Below the pieces are notes generated by a model that saw only the letters and a program-made list of their open reading frames with translations, was not told where the DNA came from and did not search any database. A DNA stretch of 59,893 nucleotides from Candidatus Woesearchaeota archaeon (GTDB lineage: Archaea > Nanobdellota > Nanobdellia > Woesearchaeales > UBA583), in NCBI GenBank assembly GCA_027858315.1, contig JAQICV010000075.1, positions 1-59,893 on the forward strand, in the 5' to 3' direction. A program made the translations under genes and the position numbers. Each line of letters starts with the position of its first letter. The first letter of the stretch is position 1. Positions 35,162 to 44,156 of this stretch are shown here, piece by piece.

Positions 35162-35590
35162 TTAATTCATTCTCCAATTTGAAGGGACCTTACCTTTAAT
35201 TTTGTAATACTTAGATAATCTTCTAATTTTAGCTTCAATTAATTGAAGGCTTCTCTTATTATGAGTATCTCTAGTATTCATCTCTAAATGTTTTTTTAAT
35301 CCTTTAGCTCTAACAACTAAAGCACTTAAATCTTCAGGAATAGTTGTAACACTAATTTTATTATCTTCTAAAATCTTTCCAACAGATTTTCCAGTCATTT
35401 TTTTAATGCTTGGAATTCCATGAGAATCTCTTAGAACTAAACCAATCATACTTGGTTTAACATCTTCTTTTGCAAGTTCTAAAACTAATTTTTCAACATC
35501 AGCTTTTTTAACTGTAACAAAAGATAAATCTGCAATCACTGGTCTTGTTGAACCAGATTTTCCTTTTACTCTTGCGTGTGTTCTAGCCAT
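35162..35590 (-). CDS. rps15: ribosomal protein uS15
   Basis: A 142-residue archaeal/eukaryotic type uS15. It starts MARTHARVKGKSGSTRP, carries GLVLRDSHGIPSIKKMTGKSV in the archaeal N-terminal extension and ends with the helical NKRSLQLIEAKIRRLSKYYK core. It is the first gene of uS15-eS1-rpoL-SecB-like and has a structured leader of about 130 bases. Confidence 0.95.
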   Translation of the reverse strand: MARTHARVKGKSGSTRPVIADLSFVTVKKADVEKLVLELAKEDVKPSMIGLVLRDSHGIPSIKKMTGKSVGKILEDNKISVTTIPEDLSALVVRAKGLKKHLEMNTRDTHNKRSLQLIEAKIRRLSKYYKIKGKVPSNWRMN

Positions 35591-35760
35591 TTTCAGGTAT
35601 ATTATTGTTTATGGGTTCACAAATTTAATTAACATGAATTTGTCAAACCATGACCAAAAATCAACAATTTTGAGGATTTTTGATTTTGTACAAACAAACA
35701 TATCCTATAGGATTTACTCCCAGGGAACATATTTATACAGTATAAAATAATTAATAGTGC
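35591..35760 (-). promoter_or_regulatory. promoter and structured leader of uS15 operon
   Basis: A TATA-like ATTTTATA (minus strand, about 35741-35748) would start a transcript near 35720. The leader contains a palindrome ATCCTATAGGAT (35702-35713), a CAAAAATC/GATTTTTG stem (35655-35682) and a GGTT-ACAAATT/AATTTGT-AACC hairpin (35614-35649) just before the start codon. Autogenous control by uS15 is known in bacteria; here it is only a possibility. Confidence 0.45.
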
Positions 35761-35782
35761 TTTAAAAACTTTATCTTAAATA

Positions 35783-35815
35783 AAGTACTCAGCAAAAGAA
35801 TTGAGTGACTGTAGG
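35783..35815 (-). repeat. degenerate copy (G) of the short CAGTCA element
   Basis: Minus strand TACAGTCACTCA (+ strand TGAGTGACTGTA near 35803-35813) followed by CAGCAAAAG/GTACTC instead of the usual CGGTAC end. It lies between tRNA-Gln and the uS15 promoter, not before a start codon. Similarity is limited to one end. Confidence 0.35.
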
Positions 35816-35873
35816 TTTTTGTTAAACAAAAGAATAAATGAAAGTATGTTTCTTTAAGAATTCAAAAAAAAAG

Positions 35874-35946
35874 TAGTCCTGCCCGGATTCGAACCGGGGT
35901 CCATAGATCCAAAGTCTACGATGATAGTCCACTACACTACAGGACT
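35874..35946 (-). tRNA. tRNA-Gln (anticodon TTG)
   Basis: A 73-base cloverleaf. Acceptor AGTCCTG/CAGGACT, anticodon loop CTTTGGA with TTG, T-arm CCCGGTTCGAATCCGGG, discriminator A. No intron and no encoded CCA. Confidence 0.95.
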
Positions 35947-36037
35947 GTTATTGATAAATATAATACATAGATATACACAACCTATATTAAATTAAAATTA
36001 GAATTGGTTTTTAAAGCTTTTGAAAAAAATTGAAAAA

Positions 36038-39000
36038 TTAATTAACCTTAACCAAATCAAAATCAAAACTACTCTCTTCAACATACAAAACATTATACTC
36101 GAAATTATCAGCACCGCAAGTAATAATTAATTGATTATTACCACCTTCACTAAAACTAATTCCTGAACTAACCAAATAAACAAAAGGATTAGAACTAGAA
36201 CTCAAATCCTCAGTATTATCCACAAACAAGTTAATAAAATAAGTAAATAAACTAGTAATCGGATTACCTATATATTTTTCAACATAATAACTACAAGCCA
36301 AATCATTCTTATTTGCTTTAAACTCTAACCCAAATCCATCTAAAGTATCAACATAAAAAGTATTATCAACCAATTCATAATCAAGAGCGCCATTAGTCAA
36401 CTTAATATCCTCAAAAGTTGTAGCAACATCTTGATTAACAATAAAATTATAACTCTTCAAAGGACCTTCAGTTCCCAATTTATCAGCACATTTCAAATCA
36501 ATATTATAAGTTCCTTGTGCAAAATTCGCAAAACTCAAACTCTCAACAAATCTATAAGAGATTCCTCCATTAAAATCAATAAAAGGAGATCCATCAACAG
36601 AATATGCACAAGTAATGTATTTGTATGGCCCAACACTTAAAACCTCTAAATTAGTCTCATAAGGTTCATTATTAATCAAAAAACCTTCACTCGAACTCAA
36701 AACATAATCAGGCAATGTGTTAATCAAACTTAAAGTCCTAGTAAAATTGAAAACTTGAGTCCCATTATTACATTGAATTAATATATCAAAATCTTTTTGG
36801 TCACCTTGACTCAAATCATAAGAACCCTCATTAAATGTAGATAAATCGTAACTAAAGTCTGAAATCTCTATACCTGATTGAGTCATACTCAAACGCTGCT
36901 CATCTTCTGAATAAAATTTAATCCATACATCATCATATAAAGGTTTAATATTACAACTAATAACTGACTTTGAAGTCTCAAAATTCAAAACAGGTGCATT
37001 AAATTTAGTAATCCATGAAAATCTATCAAAATCAACCAAAGCAGAATCAGAATCAATTAATCTAATACCAACTCCATCCTTAACTAAAATAGTCTTAGTA
37101 ACATTAACTTCATTACCAAAACCATCCTTTGCAACAACCTCAAACTCATAAACTCCATTAATAGTCCCATTTGCAAAGATAACACTACCAAAATAATTAG
37201 ACCTATCAATTGAATAATGATTCTTAGTAAAATCAGGTTCATACAAATTAGATGAATCATACTCTGAAATGTTATTACCCGAATAAATCAAATCTCCATC
37301 CAAAAATAATTCAACTTCAAAAAGTGAACTTCCACCCTCATCATAAACATCAAAAATAATCTGAAAATCTTTAAAGAAAACCTCACCATTAGAATTAGCA
37401 TCAGGAAAACTAAAATCAATAACAGGAGGAGTCCTATCAATCACAAGATCAGTAGTAATTCTATCCCAAATACTCCCATCACTACCAAAACCAACTGCAA
37501 AAATATTAAGTGGACTAAAACCTTCATCAATTCCCGAAATATCACCATCAGTAGAATAAATGAATAATCCATCTTCTTCACCTGTTGCAACCATATAAGT
37601 CAAAACATCTTGACCATTATCATCAAAAGATACAACAACACTATCAAAAGGAGTCATAGACCTTGCAACAAATTTAGCACTATCAAGATTATACTCAACA
37701 TCAAAATCTACAAATCTATTTCCAGCAACATAATTAACATTAACTTCAAAACTATAAACTCCAGTAGATAAATTAACTCTATCAAAACATTCTGCTTGAA
37801 CATTAATCTTTGAGTAAAGTGTTTTCTCTCTATCTCTAAAACTCTCCAAAACAGGAGTCAAAGCAATTCTATCCCTATAACACATACTCTCTTGAGTCTC
37901 ATCTAAAATATCCAAATCACCAGTCTTGAAAGTCAAACTCTCAGAGCCAACCGAATCACTATATTCATACACATCATCAGAACATATAGAATGAGAATCA
38001 AGTTCTTCAAATCCATAAAAACACTCATAACCTTCTTCGCCAGTATCTTCAAAATCAAAAACAAGTTTATCTATAACCGCATTATAAACAACATTATTTC
38101 CAGCATTAGCCAAATAAATATTATTACCATTATCAAGATAAATCCTATCTAAAATTGGAGGAGTATTATCAAATTTCAAAGTATAAACATTATTTAACTC
38201 AACACCATAAATATCTACACAACTAAATCCAATATCTAAGGAAGAATCTGCATTAAACTCAAAAGAAGCTCCAATAACATCACTAATTCTAAAACTCATA
38301 GAATTAACACCATCATAATTACCGATATAAGTTAAACCCTCATGCAAAACTTCAACATCACAATTCCAAGTTCTATAATCAGGAGTATTAAAACTCACAC
38401 CAAATAATGGATCAGTCTCACCAGTATACAAATCTCCATTCTTGAAAATATCTCCACTAAAAACAAAATCAGGCATAGAATCATCAAAATAATAACTGAG
38501 CTGTGAACTACCAATATTTCCAGCTTTATCTGCAAATTCAACATTATATCTCCTCTCATACAAATTATCTTCCGAAGTCTCAAGATTATAATTATACAAA
38601 TCAACATAATCATCAATATAAATTTGTCCAATTTTTGAATCATTTTTCAAATAAGGAAAATAATCAGCATTACTTATAGTCTTAAAAGTAGAACCATTCC
38701 AACTACTAATATTATAATCCTCTGAATTCTCAGACATCCATGAAAGTGTACCATCAACACTCAAATTCAAGACATTATGTAAAGTAAGTTCAGACCTATC
38801 AGTTCTTCTAGTATAATAATCTGAACCAACTAATGCCACACTATTATTACTTGAAGAAACATCAATTAAATTGAAATCATCTAAAACTGGAAATGCAGTA
38901 TCATAATAATACCTCAAATTCTCCTCATATCTATTACCATTAACATCCAAACAAAAAGCTGTAAAATCTTTAATACCATCACTTGCAAAATCAAAACTTC

Positions 39001-41884
39001 CCGAAATATTAATATAAGAATCAAAATTATAACTGAACATATCAAAAGGTCCAATAATTACTTCCGAATTCAAAGAACCACTACCATCAGTTCCAGTAAA
39101 ATCAAATGAACAACTAGAAATTCCTGTATCTGCAGAAACTGCCCAAAAATTATCTCCTGAATTAATAAAACCACTACTAACTAAATAAGGCTCATCCAAA
39201 CCATAAAGATCTTGAGGAGAAATCAAAACAAATGAAGTATCATAATCAACACTAACAATATAAGTCTCACTTGCAGTTTGTCTAAAAACATCTTCACAAC
39301 TAATAGTCAATGCATAATAATCTCCACTAAGAGAACTATTATAAATAGGCAAATCAAACATAAAGCTTGAACCTGAATAATCATTAGGACTTGCAAAATC
39401 TAAAAAATCCCCCGAAGAATTATAAAAATCAAGAGGAATATCACCATTAGCATCCAAATCATAAGAACAATTTACAACTCCCGATTTAGTATCAAATATT
39501 GTAAAACTAAGTTGTGAATCCGAACTATAAGGACCATAAACACCACCATTAGAAATATCATTTAAAACAACTTGAGGACCATACAAATCAACATCAAAAT
39601 CAAAATTTCTAATCTTTCCAACATTTCCTGACTGGTCTCTAGCATAAATTCTAAAACTATTAACTCCTTCCTCTAAAATAGTATTACCATGAATATCAAC
39701 AAAAAAATTTTGAATTAAATCTCTTTGATTAAAAACACTACCTTGAACAAATCTAAATGAACTATTAGAAACAGAATTCACAACCTCATAATCAATATAA
39801 ATTTTTTTAGAAACATCAAATGGACTACAAGACTCAAGACTTAAATCATAAGAAAAAACATCAAAAATAACATTCCCTAAAACATTCTCAGGAAAGCTAT
39901 CAGTAACATAAATTTTATTTAAATCTTCATCTTGTGCTTCAAATGAAACATAAAATTCTGGAGATAAATAATCACAAGCAAATTCAAAATCGGAAGGTAA
40001 AGAAGCATATCTACTCCTATTATAAAATGGGAAAAAATCTACACCATAATTATCATAAGTAATACCAGGAACTCTATGATAAATTTCTCCATTCAAAATG
40101 GTATCAGGTCCATTAGAATTATCTGAATCTTTGAAACAACCATAAATATCATTCCATTTACACAAATTAGCACCAGATTCAAAATGATAATAATCAACAA
40201 CATAATTCAAAAAACTATTCGGATCCTCACAAGTATCTTGAGTAACATAAAGTTCACAAAAAACTAAAGAATTAGCTAAAGACTGTGAAGAAAAATTATT
40301 AAGATATGGATTTCCACCATCAATCTCAGACCCCAAATAATTATCATCTTCTAAATCAGACTCATAAATTTGTGACAAACTATCAACCATATAAGAACAA
40401 TCACCTAATAAATCAGACTTTTCTTGAGTACAAAAATTAAAATTTTTTTCATCAAAACAAACTCCACAAGAAGATGCCTCAGAAGGGATAATCTCAAGTG
40501 GCTCAAATAAACCATTATTACCTGTCGTAAACTTAACATCATCAACACCAAAATAAACCGCATCAATATAAACTAAAACATCCGAAGAAATCTCAAAATT
40601 AATGCCAACTGTTCCTTCATTTACAACATGATTAGGAAAAATAACATATTTCTTAAAAATTCCATTCGAACCATTAAAAGAAGACAAATCAACAATAAAT
40701 TCACTAGGAAGAAGACTTCCATCACTATCAATTTCAGTAATTAAAACTCTAAGTTCATCTCCTTGAGCAAAATCTTCATTTGTCATAATGTACAAAAGAG
40801 TCTCATAAGATATTCTCTCACCTAAATTTTCAATTCCCTGTCCCAAAGTAACTCCAGGATCAACTCTAGCATATGAATATCCATTAAAAGAATCTTCCCT
40901 ACCATCAATTCTACTCAAAACAGACCAACTAGTATCTCCATTAATTTCAAAACTAGGATTAATAAGCAAATTATTTCTATCAACAAACTTACTCAAATCA
41001 TAATTCTTCATTTCATCAATTGCATCAGAAATACAAATACCTGAATCAACCTCAAAATAAGTATTAGAATCTAAAAAATCATTAGTTGGAACCCAAACAC
41101 AATTTTGTAAAGCTAAATCATTAGTACTAAAATCACTACCGAAAATAATATTTTCATTACAATTAATTTCAGTTTTATAATCGTAACACCTATTAATTGA
41201 AGTCTTAGGCACACACCCCTCTTCCATATATCCAAGACCTGGAGTAGCTTCAACAGCAGAAATTGAAACTTCGCCAGCTAAATATGGATTATACAAACAA
41301 GGAAATTCGCCATTTTGATCAACTAATCCGTTACAACTTTGTTCATTCGAGAAAAAACCAAAAGGACCTCCAGTATCTGAACAAAACTTCCTAAGTTCTA
41401 CATCTAAAATTTCTAAAAGTTCTGTATCAGTAGGAATTGCAATATCTAAAGGATCACCAATAGTGCTACCGGTAGGATTATTCGTGTTATCAGGATCAGA
41501 GCCAATAGCACCAGAAGGATTCAAATCCCCAACACAAGTATCAACATAAGGAATCAAATTACAATAATCATCAACATTCAAACCAGTTTCATCCTGAATA
41601 AAAGTAGGATACCAATCAAAATCATATATCTCATATCCTAAAAAATTACAATAAATTTGATTATCCAAATTATATTCACAAACTTGCCTCATAGAACTAA
41701 AATCACACAAATTATTTCCTACTTGTAAAGTTTGTCCAACATCAAATTCTCCTTCTCCACAACCCAAAGAAGAAACTCTAAAAATATCACCATCAAAACA
41801 ACAAGTCAAATCTGCAGAATATACGAAAGTAACACTCATCAAAAAAAAAATTAACATTAAAAATACTTTTAATATACTTTTCAT
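36038..41884 (-). CDS. giant Cys-rich secreted surface protein with Ig-like repeats
   Basis: A 1948-residue protein, the largest in the window. Residues 1-23 are a signal peptide (ends VYSA). The first 600 residues are Cys-rich (for example LTCCFDGD, CGVCFDEKNFNFC). A lectin-like CBM domain begins near 300 with NNLLINPSFEINGDTSW. From about 650 on there are roughly ten Ig/cadherin-like repeats of 110-130 residues with recurring NTFRIYARDQSGNVGKI-like and EFEVVAKDGFGNEVNV-like ends and repeated single cysteines. No clear C-terminal membrane anchor is seen, so it is secreted or held by other means. Likely an S-layer-associated adhesin; no enzyme motif recognised. Confidence 0.75.
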   Translation of the reverse strand: MKSILKVFLMLIFFLMSVTFVYSADLTCCFDGDIFRVSSLGCGEGEFDVGQTLQVGNNLCDFSSMRQVCEYNLDNQIYCNFLGYEIYDFDWYPTFIQDETGLNVDDYCNLIPYVDTCVGDLNPSGAIGSDPDNTNNPTGSTIGDPLDIAIPTDTELLEILDVELRKFCSDTGGPFGFFSNEQSCNGLVDQNGEFPCLYNPYLAGEVSISAVEATPGLGYMEEGCVPKTSINRCYDYKTEINCNENIIFGSDFSTNDLALQNCVWVPTNDFLDSNTYFEVDSGICISDAIDEMKNYDLSKFVDRNNLLINPSFEINGDTSWSVLSRIDGREDSFNGYSYARVDPGVTLGQGIENLGERISYETLLYIMTNEDFAQGDELRVLITEIDSDGSLLPSEFIVDLSSFNGSNGIFKKYVIFPNHVVNEGTVGINFEISSDVLVYIDAVYFGVDDVKFTTGNNGLFEPLEIIPSEASSCGVCFDEKNFNFCTQEKSDLLGDCSYMVDSLSQIYESDLEDDNYLGSEIDGGNPYLNNFSSQSLANSLVFCELYVTQDTCEDPNSFLNYVVDYYHFESGANLCKWNDIYGCFKDSDNSNGPDTILNGEIYHRVPGITYDNYGVDFFPFYNRSRYASLPSDFEFACDYLSPEFYVSFEAQDEDLNKIYVTDSFPENVLGNVIFDVFSYDLSLESCSPFDVSKKIYIDYEVVNSVSNSSFRFVQGSVFNQRDLIQNFFVDIHGNTILEEGVNSFRIYARDQSGNVGKIRNFDFDVDLYGPQVVLNDISNGGVYGPYSSDSQLSFTIFDTKSGVVNCSYDLDANGDIPLDFYNSSGDFLDFASPNDYSGSSFMFDLPIYNSSLSGDYYALTISCEDVFRQTASETYIVSVDYDTSFVLISPQDLYGLDEPYLVSSGFINSGDNFWAVSADTGISSCSFDFTGTDGSGSLNSEVIIGPFDMFSYNFDSYINISGSFDFASDGIKDFTAFCLDVNGNRYEENLRYYYDTAFPVLDDFNLIDVSSSNNSVALVGSDYYTRRTDRSELTLHNVLNLSVDGTLSWMSENSEDYNISSWNGSTFKTISNADYFPYLKNDSKIGQIYIDDYVDLYNYNLETSEDNLYERRYNVEFADKAGNIGSSQLSYYFDDSMPDFVFSGDIFKNGDLYTGETDPLFGVSFNTPDYRTWNCDVEVLHEGLTYIGNYDGVNSMSFRISDVIGASFEFNADSSLDIGFSCVDIYGVELNNVYTLKFDNTPPILDRIYLDNGNNIYLANAGNNVVYNAVIDKLVFDFEDTGEEGYECFYGFEELDSHSICSDDVYEYSDSVGSESLTFKTGDLDILDETQESMCYRDRIALTPVLESFRDREKTLYSKINVQAECFDRVNLSTGVYSFEVNVNYVAGNRFVDFDVEYNLDSAKFVARSMTPFDSVVVSFDDNGQDVLTYMVATGEEDGLFIYSTDGDISGIDEGFSPLNIFAVGFGSDGSIWDRITTDLVIDRTPPVIDFSFPDANSNGEVFFKDFQIIFDVYDEGGSSLFEVELFLDGDLIYSGNNISEYDSSNLYEPDFTKNHYSIDRSNYFGSVIFANGTINGVYEFEVVAKDGFGNEVNVTKTILVKDGVGIRLIDSDSALVDFDRFSWITKFNAPVLNFETSKSVISCNIKPLYDDVWIKFYSEDEQRLSMTQSGIEISDFSYDLSTFNEGSYDLSQGDQKDFDILIQCNNGTQVFNFTRTLSLINTLPDYVLSSSEGFLINNEPYETNLEVLSVGPYKYITCAYSVDGSPFIDFNGGISYRFVESLSFANFAQGTYNIDLKCADKLGTEGPLKSYNFIVNQDVATTFEDIKLTNGALDYELVDNTFYVDTLDGFGLEFKANKNDLACSYYVEKYIGNPITSLFTYFINLFVDNTEDLSSSSNPFVYLVSSGISFSEGGNNQLIITCGADNFEYNVLYVEESSFDFDLVKVN

Positions 41885-41945
41885 AACAAAACATTTCTAA
41901 AAAAACTATATAATATTTATATGTAACTAACAAGTAAAAATAAAA

Positions 41946-42113
41946 TTACTTAGATTTAGGATCCTCAGTATCTGAGTCCATTTCACCTTGACTAGACCCC
42001 ATAATTTTATGATAAATTTCTTGAACTTCTTTAGTATCTTTCAACTTTTGGTGAAGAACTCTAAGTCTCTTCTTCCTCTCCAAATAATCGTTCTCATATT
42101 GTTGGTCTCCCAT
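41946..42113 (-). CDS. small charged helical protein
   Basis: A 55-residue open reading frame with ATG at 42111-42113 and TAA at 41946-41948. It starts MGDQQYENDYLERKKRLRV, continues as an amphipathic helix to about residue 40 and ends in an acidic tail (SDTEDPKSK). It has no cysteine or membrane segment. The composition and clean start before a TTTAAATA promoter-like stretch suggest a real gene. Function unknown. Confidence 0.55.
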   Translation of the reverse strand: MGDQQYENDYLERKKRLRVLHQKLKDTKEVQEIYHKIMGSSQGEMDSDTEDPKSK

Positions 42114-42414
42114 TTTAAATATTTAATCTACATTATCAAATAAATCTATATTTATAAATGTTACTATTGACAGTAGTCAAAAATTGTCACTTGAAAGAAG
42201 AAAAACTAGTTTTTGAGTTATAAGTGCAAAAAGAACTCAATTCACTAAAAGTGTCAACTAAATATTTAACCACTAAAAAACATAAAAATTAACAAAAAAT
42301 ACGAAAAAAAAGTGTCGACTCCAAAAATTGAAACTAATTAAAACTAATTGAATTATCCACAAATTATTTTAATAAGAAGAATATGTCGTATCGGGACCAA
42401 AGTCCCAAGAAAAG
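42114..42414. other. 301-base intergenic region
   Basis: No gene is seen. It holds a TATA-like stretch for the small protein, an imperfect inverted repeat TGACAG...TTGTCA near 42174-42196, and a 12-base copy of the tRNA-Met 3' end (AGTGTCGACTCC at 42311-42322, also at 42413-42424). A GGGAC-CAAA-GTCCC hairpin at 42393-42406 lies just after the tRNA-Met gene in its direction of transcription and may act in its termination. Confidence 0.5.
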
Positions 42415-42488
42415 TGTCGACTCCGAGACTTGAACTCGGGACCTCCAGATTATGAGTCTGGCACTCTAACCAACTGAGCTAAGTCGAC
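42415..42488 (-). tRNA. tRNA-Met (anticodon CAT)
   Basis: A 74-base cloverleaf. Acceptor GTCGACT/AGTCGAC, D-arm GCTC/GAGT (last pair weak), anticodon stem-loop CCAGA-CTCATAA-TCTGG, T-arm CCGAGTTCAAGTCTCGG, discriminator A. The body resembles elongator tRNA-Met; a tRNA-Ile with modified CAT cannot be excluded. It is not initiator-like, because the anticodon stem lacks three G-C pairs. Confidence 0.88.
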
Positions 42489-42721
42489 AATATAATTTTT
42501 AACAAACCCACAATTTGCACTCTAACTAAATAAGGTGCTAACAAGCAAAGTCTGACTACACTCGAAATTCATTTAAAGAATTTCTCCTGTAAGTTAACAA
42601 TAAAAAATTATTTATATAATTATAACCAACAAACTCTTTATAAAATTTACTTAAAATATTAATCATCACTCCAAAATAACAAAAAACAAAAATTTATAAA
42701 TTATAAAAATAACAAAATAAT

Positions 42722-43000
42722 ATGCAAAACAAATTAAACCAAAAAATCATATTGCATAACATAAAAGGCATAAGAGAAAATTTGGATGAGATAGAAAAAA
42801 TATCAATTGAAGAATACAATCTAAAAACACAAAAAAAGATTTTAAAAATTCAAAAAGAATTAGAAAAAATGGAATTTTACCATAAATTGGATGCAAATGC
42901 CGAAAAATTAAACTTTCCAATAAAAAAACAAATAACTATCAAAAACAAAAAAAAAAGTAACTCATTTGCTAACTGGCTATTCAATAACAACGAAATATAA
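42722..43000 (+). CDS. small charged protein, possible coiled coil
   Basis: A 92-residue basic protein. Residues 1-60 are helical with heptad-like Ile/Leu spacing (IKGIRENLDEIEKISIEEY), then a Lys-rich part and a hydrophobic end NSFANWLFNNNEI. It lies 2 bases before a membrane protein gene on the same strand, so the two may work together. No recognised family. Confidence 0.5.
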   Translation: MQNKLNQKIILHNIKGIRENLDEIEKISIEEYNLKTQKKILKIQKELEKMEFYHKLDANAEKLNFPIKKQITIKNKKKSNSFANWLFNNNEI

Positions 43001-43002
43001 AA

Positions 43003-43422
43003 ATGAAAATCTCAAAATTAATCATATACAATTTAGTAATATTTATCGCAACATTAAATGTAGCATACATCTACACAAGTGTTGGACTAAATGCTTTTGA
43101 ATATTCAAAAGAATACTTTAAAACAATTTGGCAACCTATAGTTCTAATATTTGTATTATTCCTTGCACAATTATTTGCAAATTTATCCTATATTACAACA
43201 TATTCAAGAACAAAAAAAAATCTACTAAGAATCTCATTATTAACAATAACGATATTATTTATAATGAACATAATAGTAAGAATAATTGAATACATCAATG
43301 GAACATTTTATATTGCAGGAAATATTCTAATGTTAATATACTTAATAATAATAATCTTAAACATTACAATGCTAAAAGACCTCTACCATTTAGTGAAAAA
43401 ATTATTTAATCAAAACAATTAA
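43003..43422 (+). CDS. four-helix membrane protein
   Basis: A 139-residue protein with four membrane segments (about 7-28, 42-64, 75-95, 103-125) joined by short charged loops (TYSRTKKNLL; RIIEYINGT). The C-terminus is basic (YHLVKKLFNQNN). Co-transcribed with the small helical protein before it. Function unknown. Confidence 0.5.
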   Translation: MKISKLIIYNLVIFIATLNVAYIYTSVGLNAFEYSKEYFKTIWQPIVLIFVLFLAQLFANLSYITTYSRTKKNLLRISLLTITILFIMNIIVRIIEYINGTFYIAGNILMLIYLIIIILNITMLKDLYHLVKKLFNQNN

Positions 43423-43491
43423 ACTAATTTTTACTCTAAATTTTAAAAAATTTCCATCAGTTTTATATTATACTTCTTCTTACTTAAATAT

Positions 43492-44094
43492 ATGACTATT
43501 CCAGAATACATAAAAAAAAGAAATAAAGAACAATATTTCAAACAAGCAAAAGAGAAAAAAGTTCGTGCAAGATCTTATTTTAAATTAAAACAATTAAACG
43601 AAAAATATGAACTACTAAAAGAAGGACATACAATTATCGACTTAGGAGCTGCACCAGGAGGATGGCTCCAATACATCGACGAAACATTAAAAACTGGAAA
43701 AATAATTGGCATCGATTTATTAGAAATCGAAAAACAAAAAGAATTCTCTGAAAAAATAGAAATAATTGAAGATGACTTTAATAACATTGAAGAATACCTA
43801 AAAGAAGGCGAAAAATTTAATTTAGTCCTATCTGACATGGCACCAGAATTTAGTGGAAACTCACAAGTAGACAGAGGAAGAACCCATAAATTAAATATGA
43901 TAACAATTGAATTCTGTAAAAAACACTTAAAACAAGGTGGAAAACTACTATTCAAATCATTTGAAGGCGAAGATTTACCAAATGTTAAAAAAAAAGCAAA
44001 AGAAATATTTGAAGTAGTAAAAGAATTCAAACCTAAATCCTCACAACAAAAATCTTGTGAAACATTTATGATGTGTTTTAACAAATTAAGATAA
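43492..44094 (+). CDS. rlmE: 23S rRNA 2'-O-methyltransferase, RlmE/FtsJ family
   Basis: A 200-residue SAM enzyme that methylates the ribose of U2552 (E. coli numbering) in 23S rRNA. The K-D-K-E tetrad is seen as Lys31 (RSYFKLKQL), Asp115 (LSDMAPEFSG), Lys155 (LLFKSFEGE) and Glu190 (CETFMM). Motif I is IDLGAAPGGWLQYI. Length and arrangement are standard for archaeal RrmJ; no TRAM domain follows. A short, partly repeated tail (TGTGTTTTAA...AATTAAG) lies just after the stop codon, like a tandem copy of its last 20 bases. Confidence 0.93.
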   Translation: MTIPEYIKKRNKEQYFKQAKEKKVRARSYFKLKQLNEKYELLKEGHTIIDLGAAPGGWLQYIDETLKTGKIIGIDLLEIEKQKEFSEKIEIIEDDFNNIEEYLKEGEKFNLVLSDMAPEFSGNSQVDRGRTHKLNMITIEFCKKHLKQGGKLLFKSFEGEDLPNVKKKAKEIFEVVKEFKPKSSQQKSCETFMMCFNKLR

Positions 44095-44156
44095 AACAAC
44101 TAAGAATTTATGAAATAAATTGTTAAGTGTGTTTTAATAAATTAAGGTAAAACAAA

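Noticed and set aside
36038-41884. Frameshifts or breaks in the 1948-residue gene
   Set aside because: The frame is open throughout, with consistent Ig-like repeats and codon use.
43575-44099. 174-residue frame antisense to RlmE
   Set aside because: RlmE has a full catalytic tetrad; the reverse frame is a shadow with no recognisable domain.
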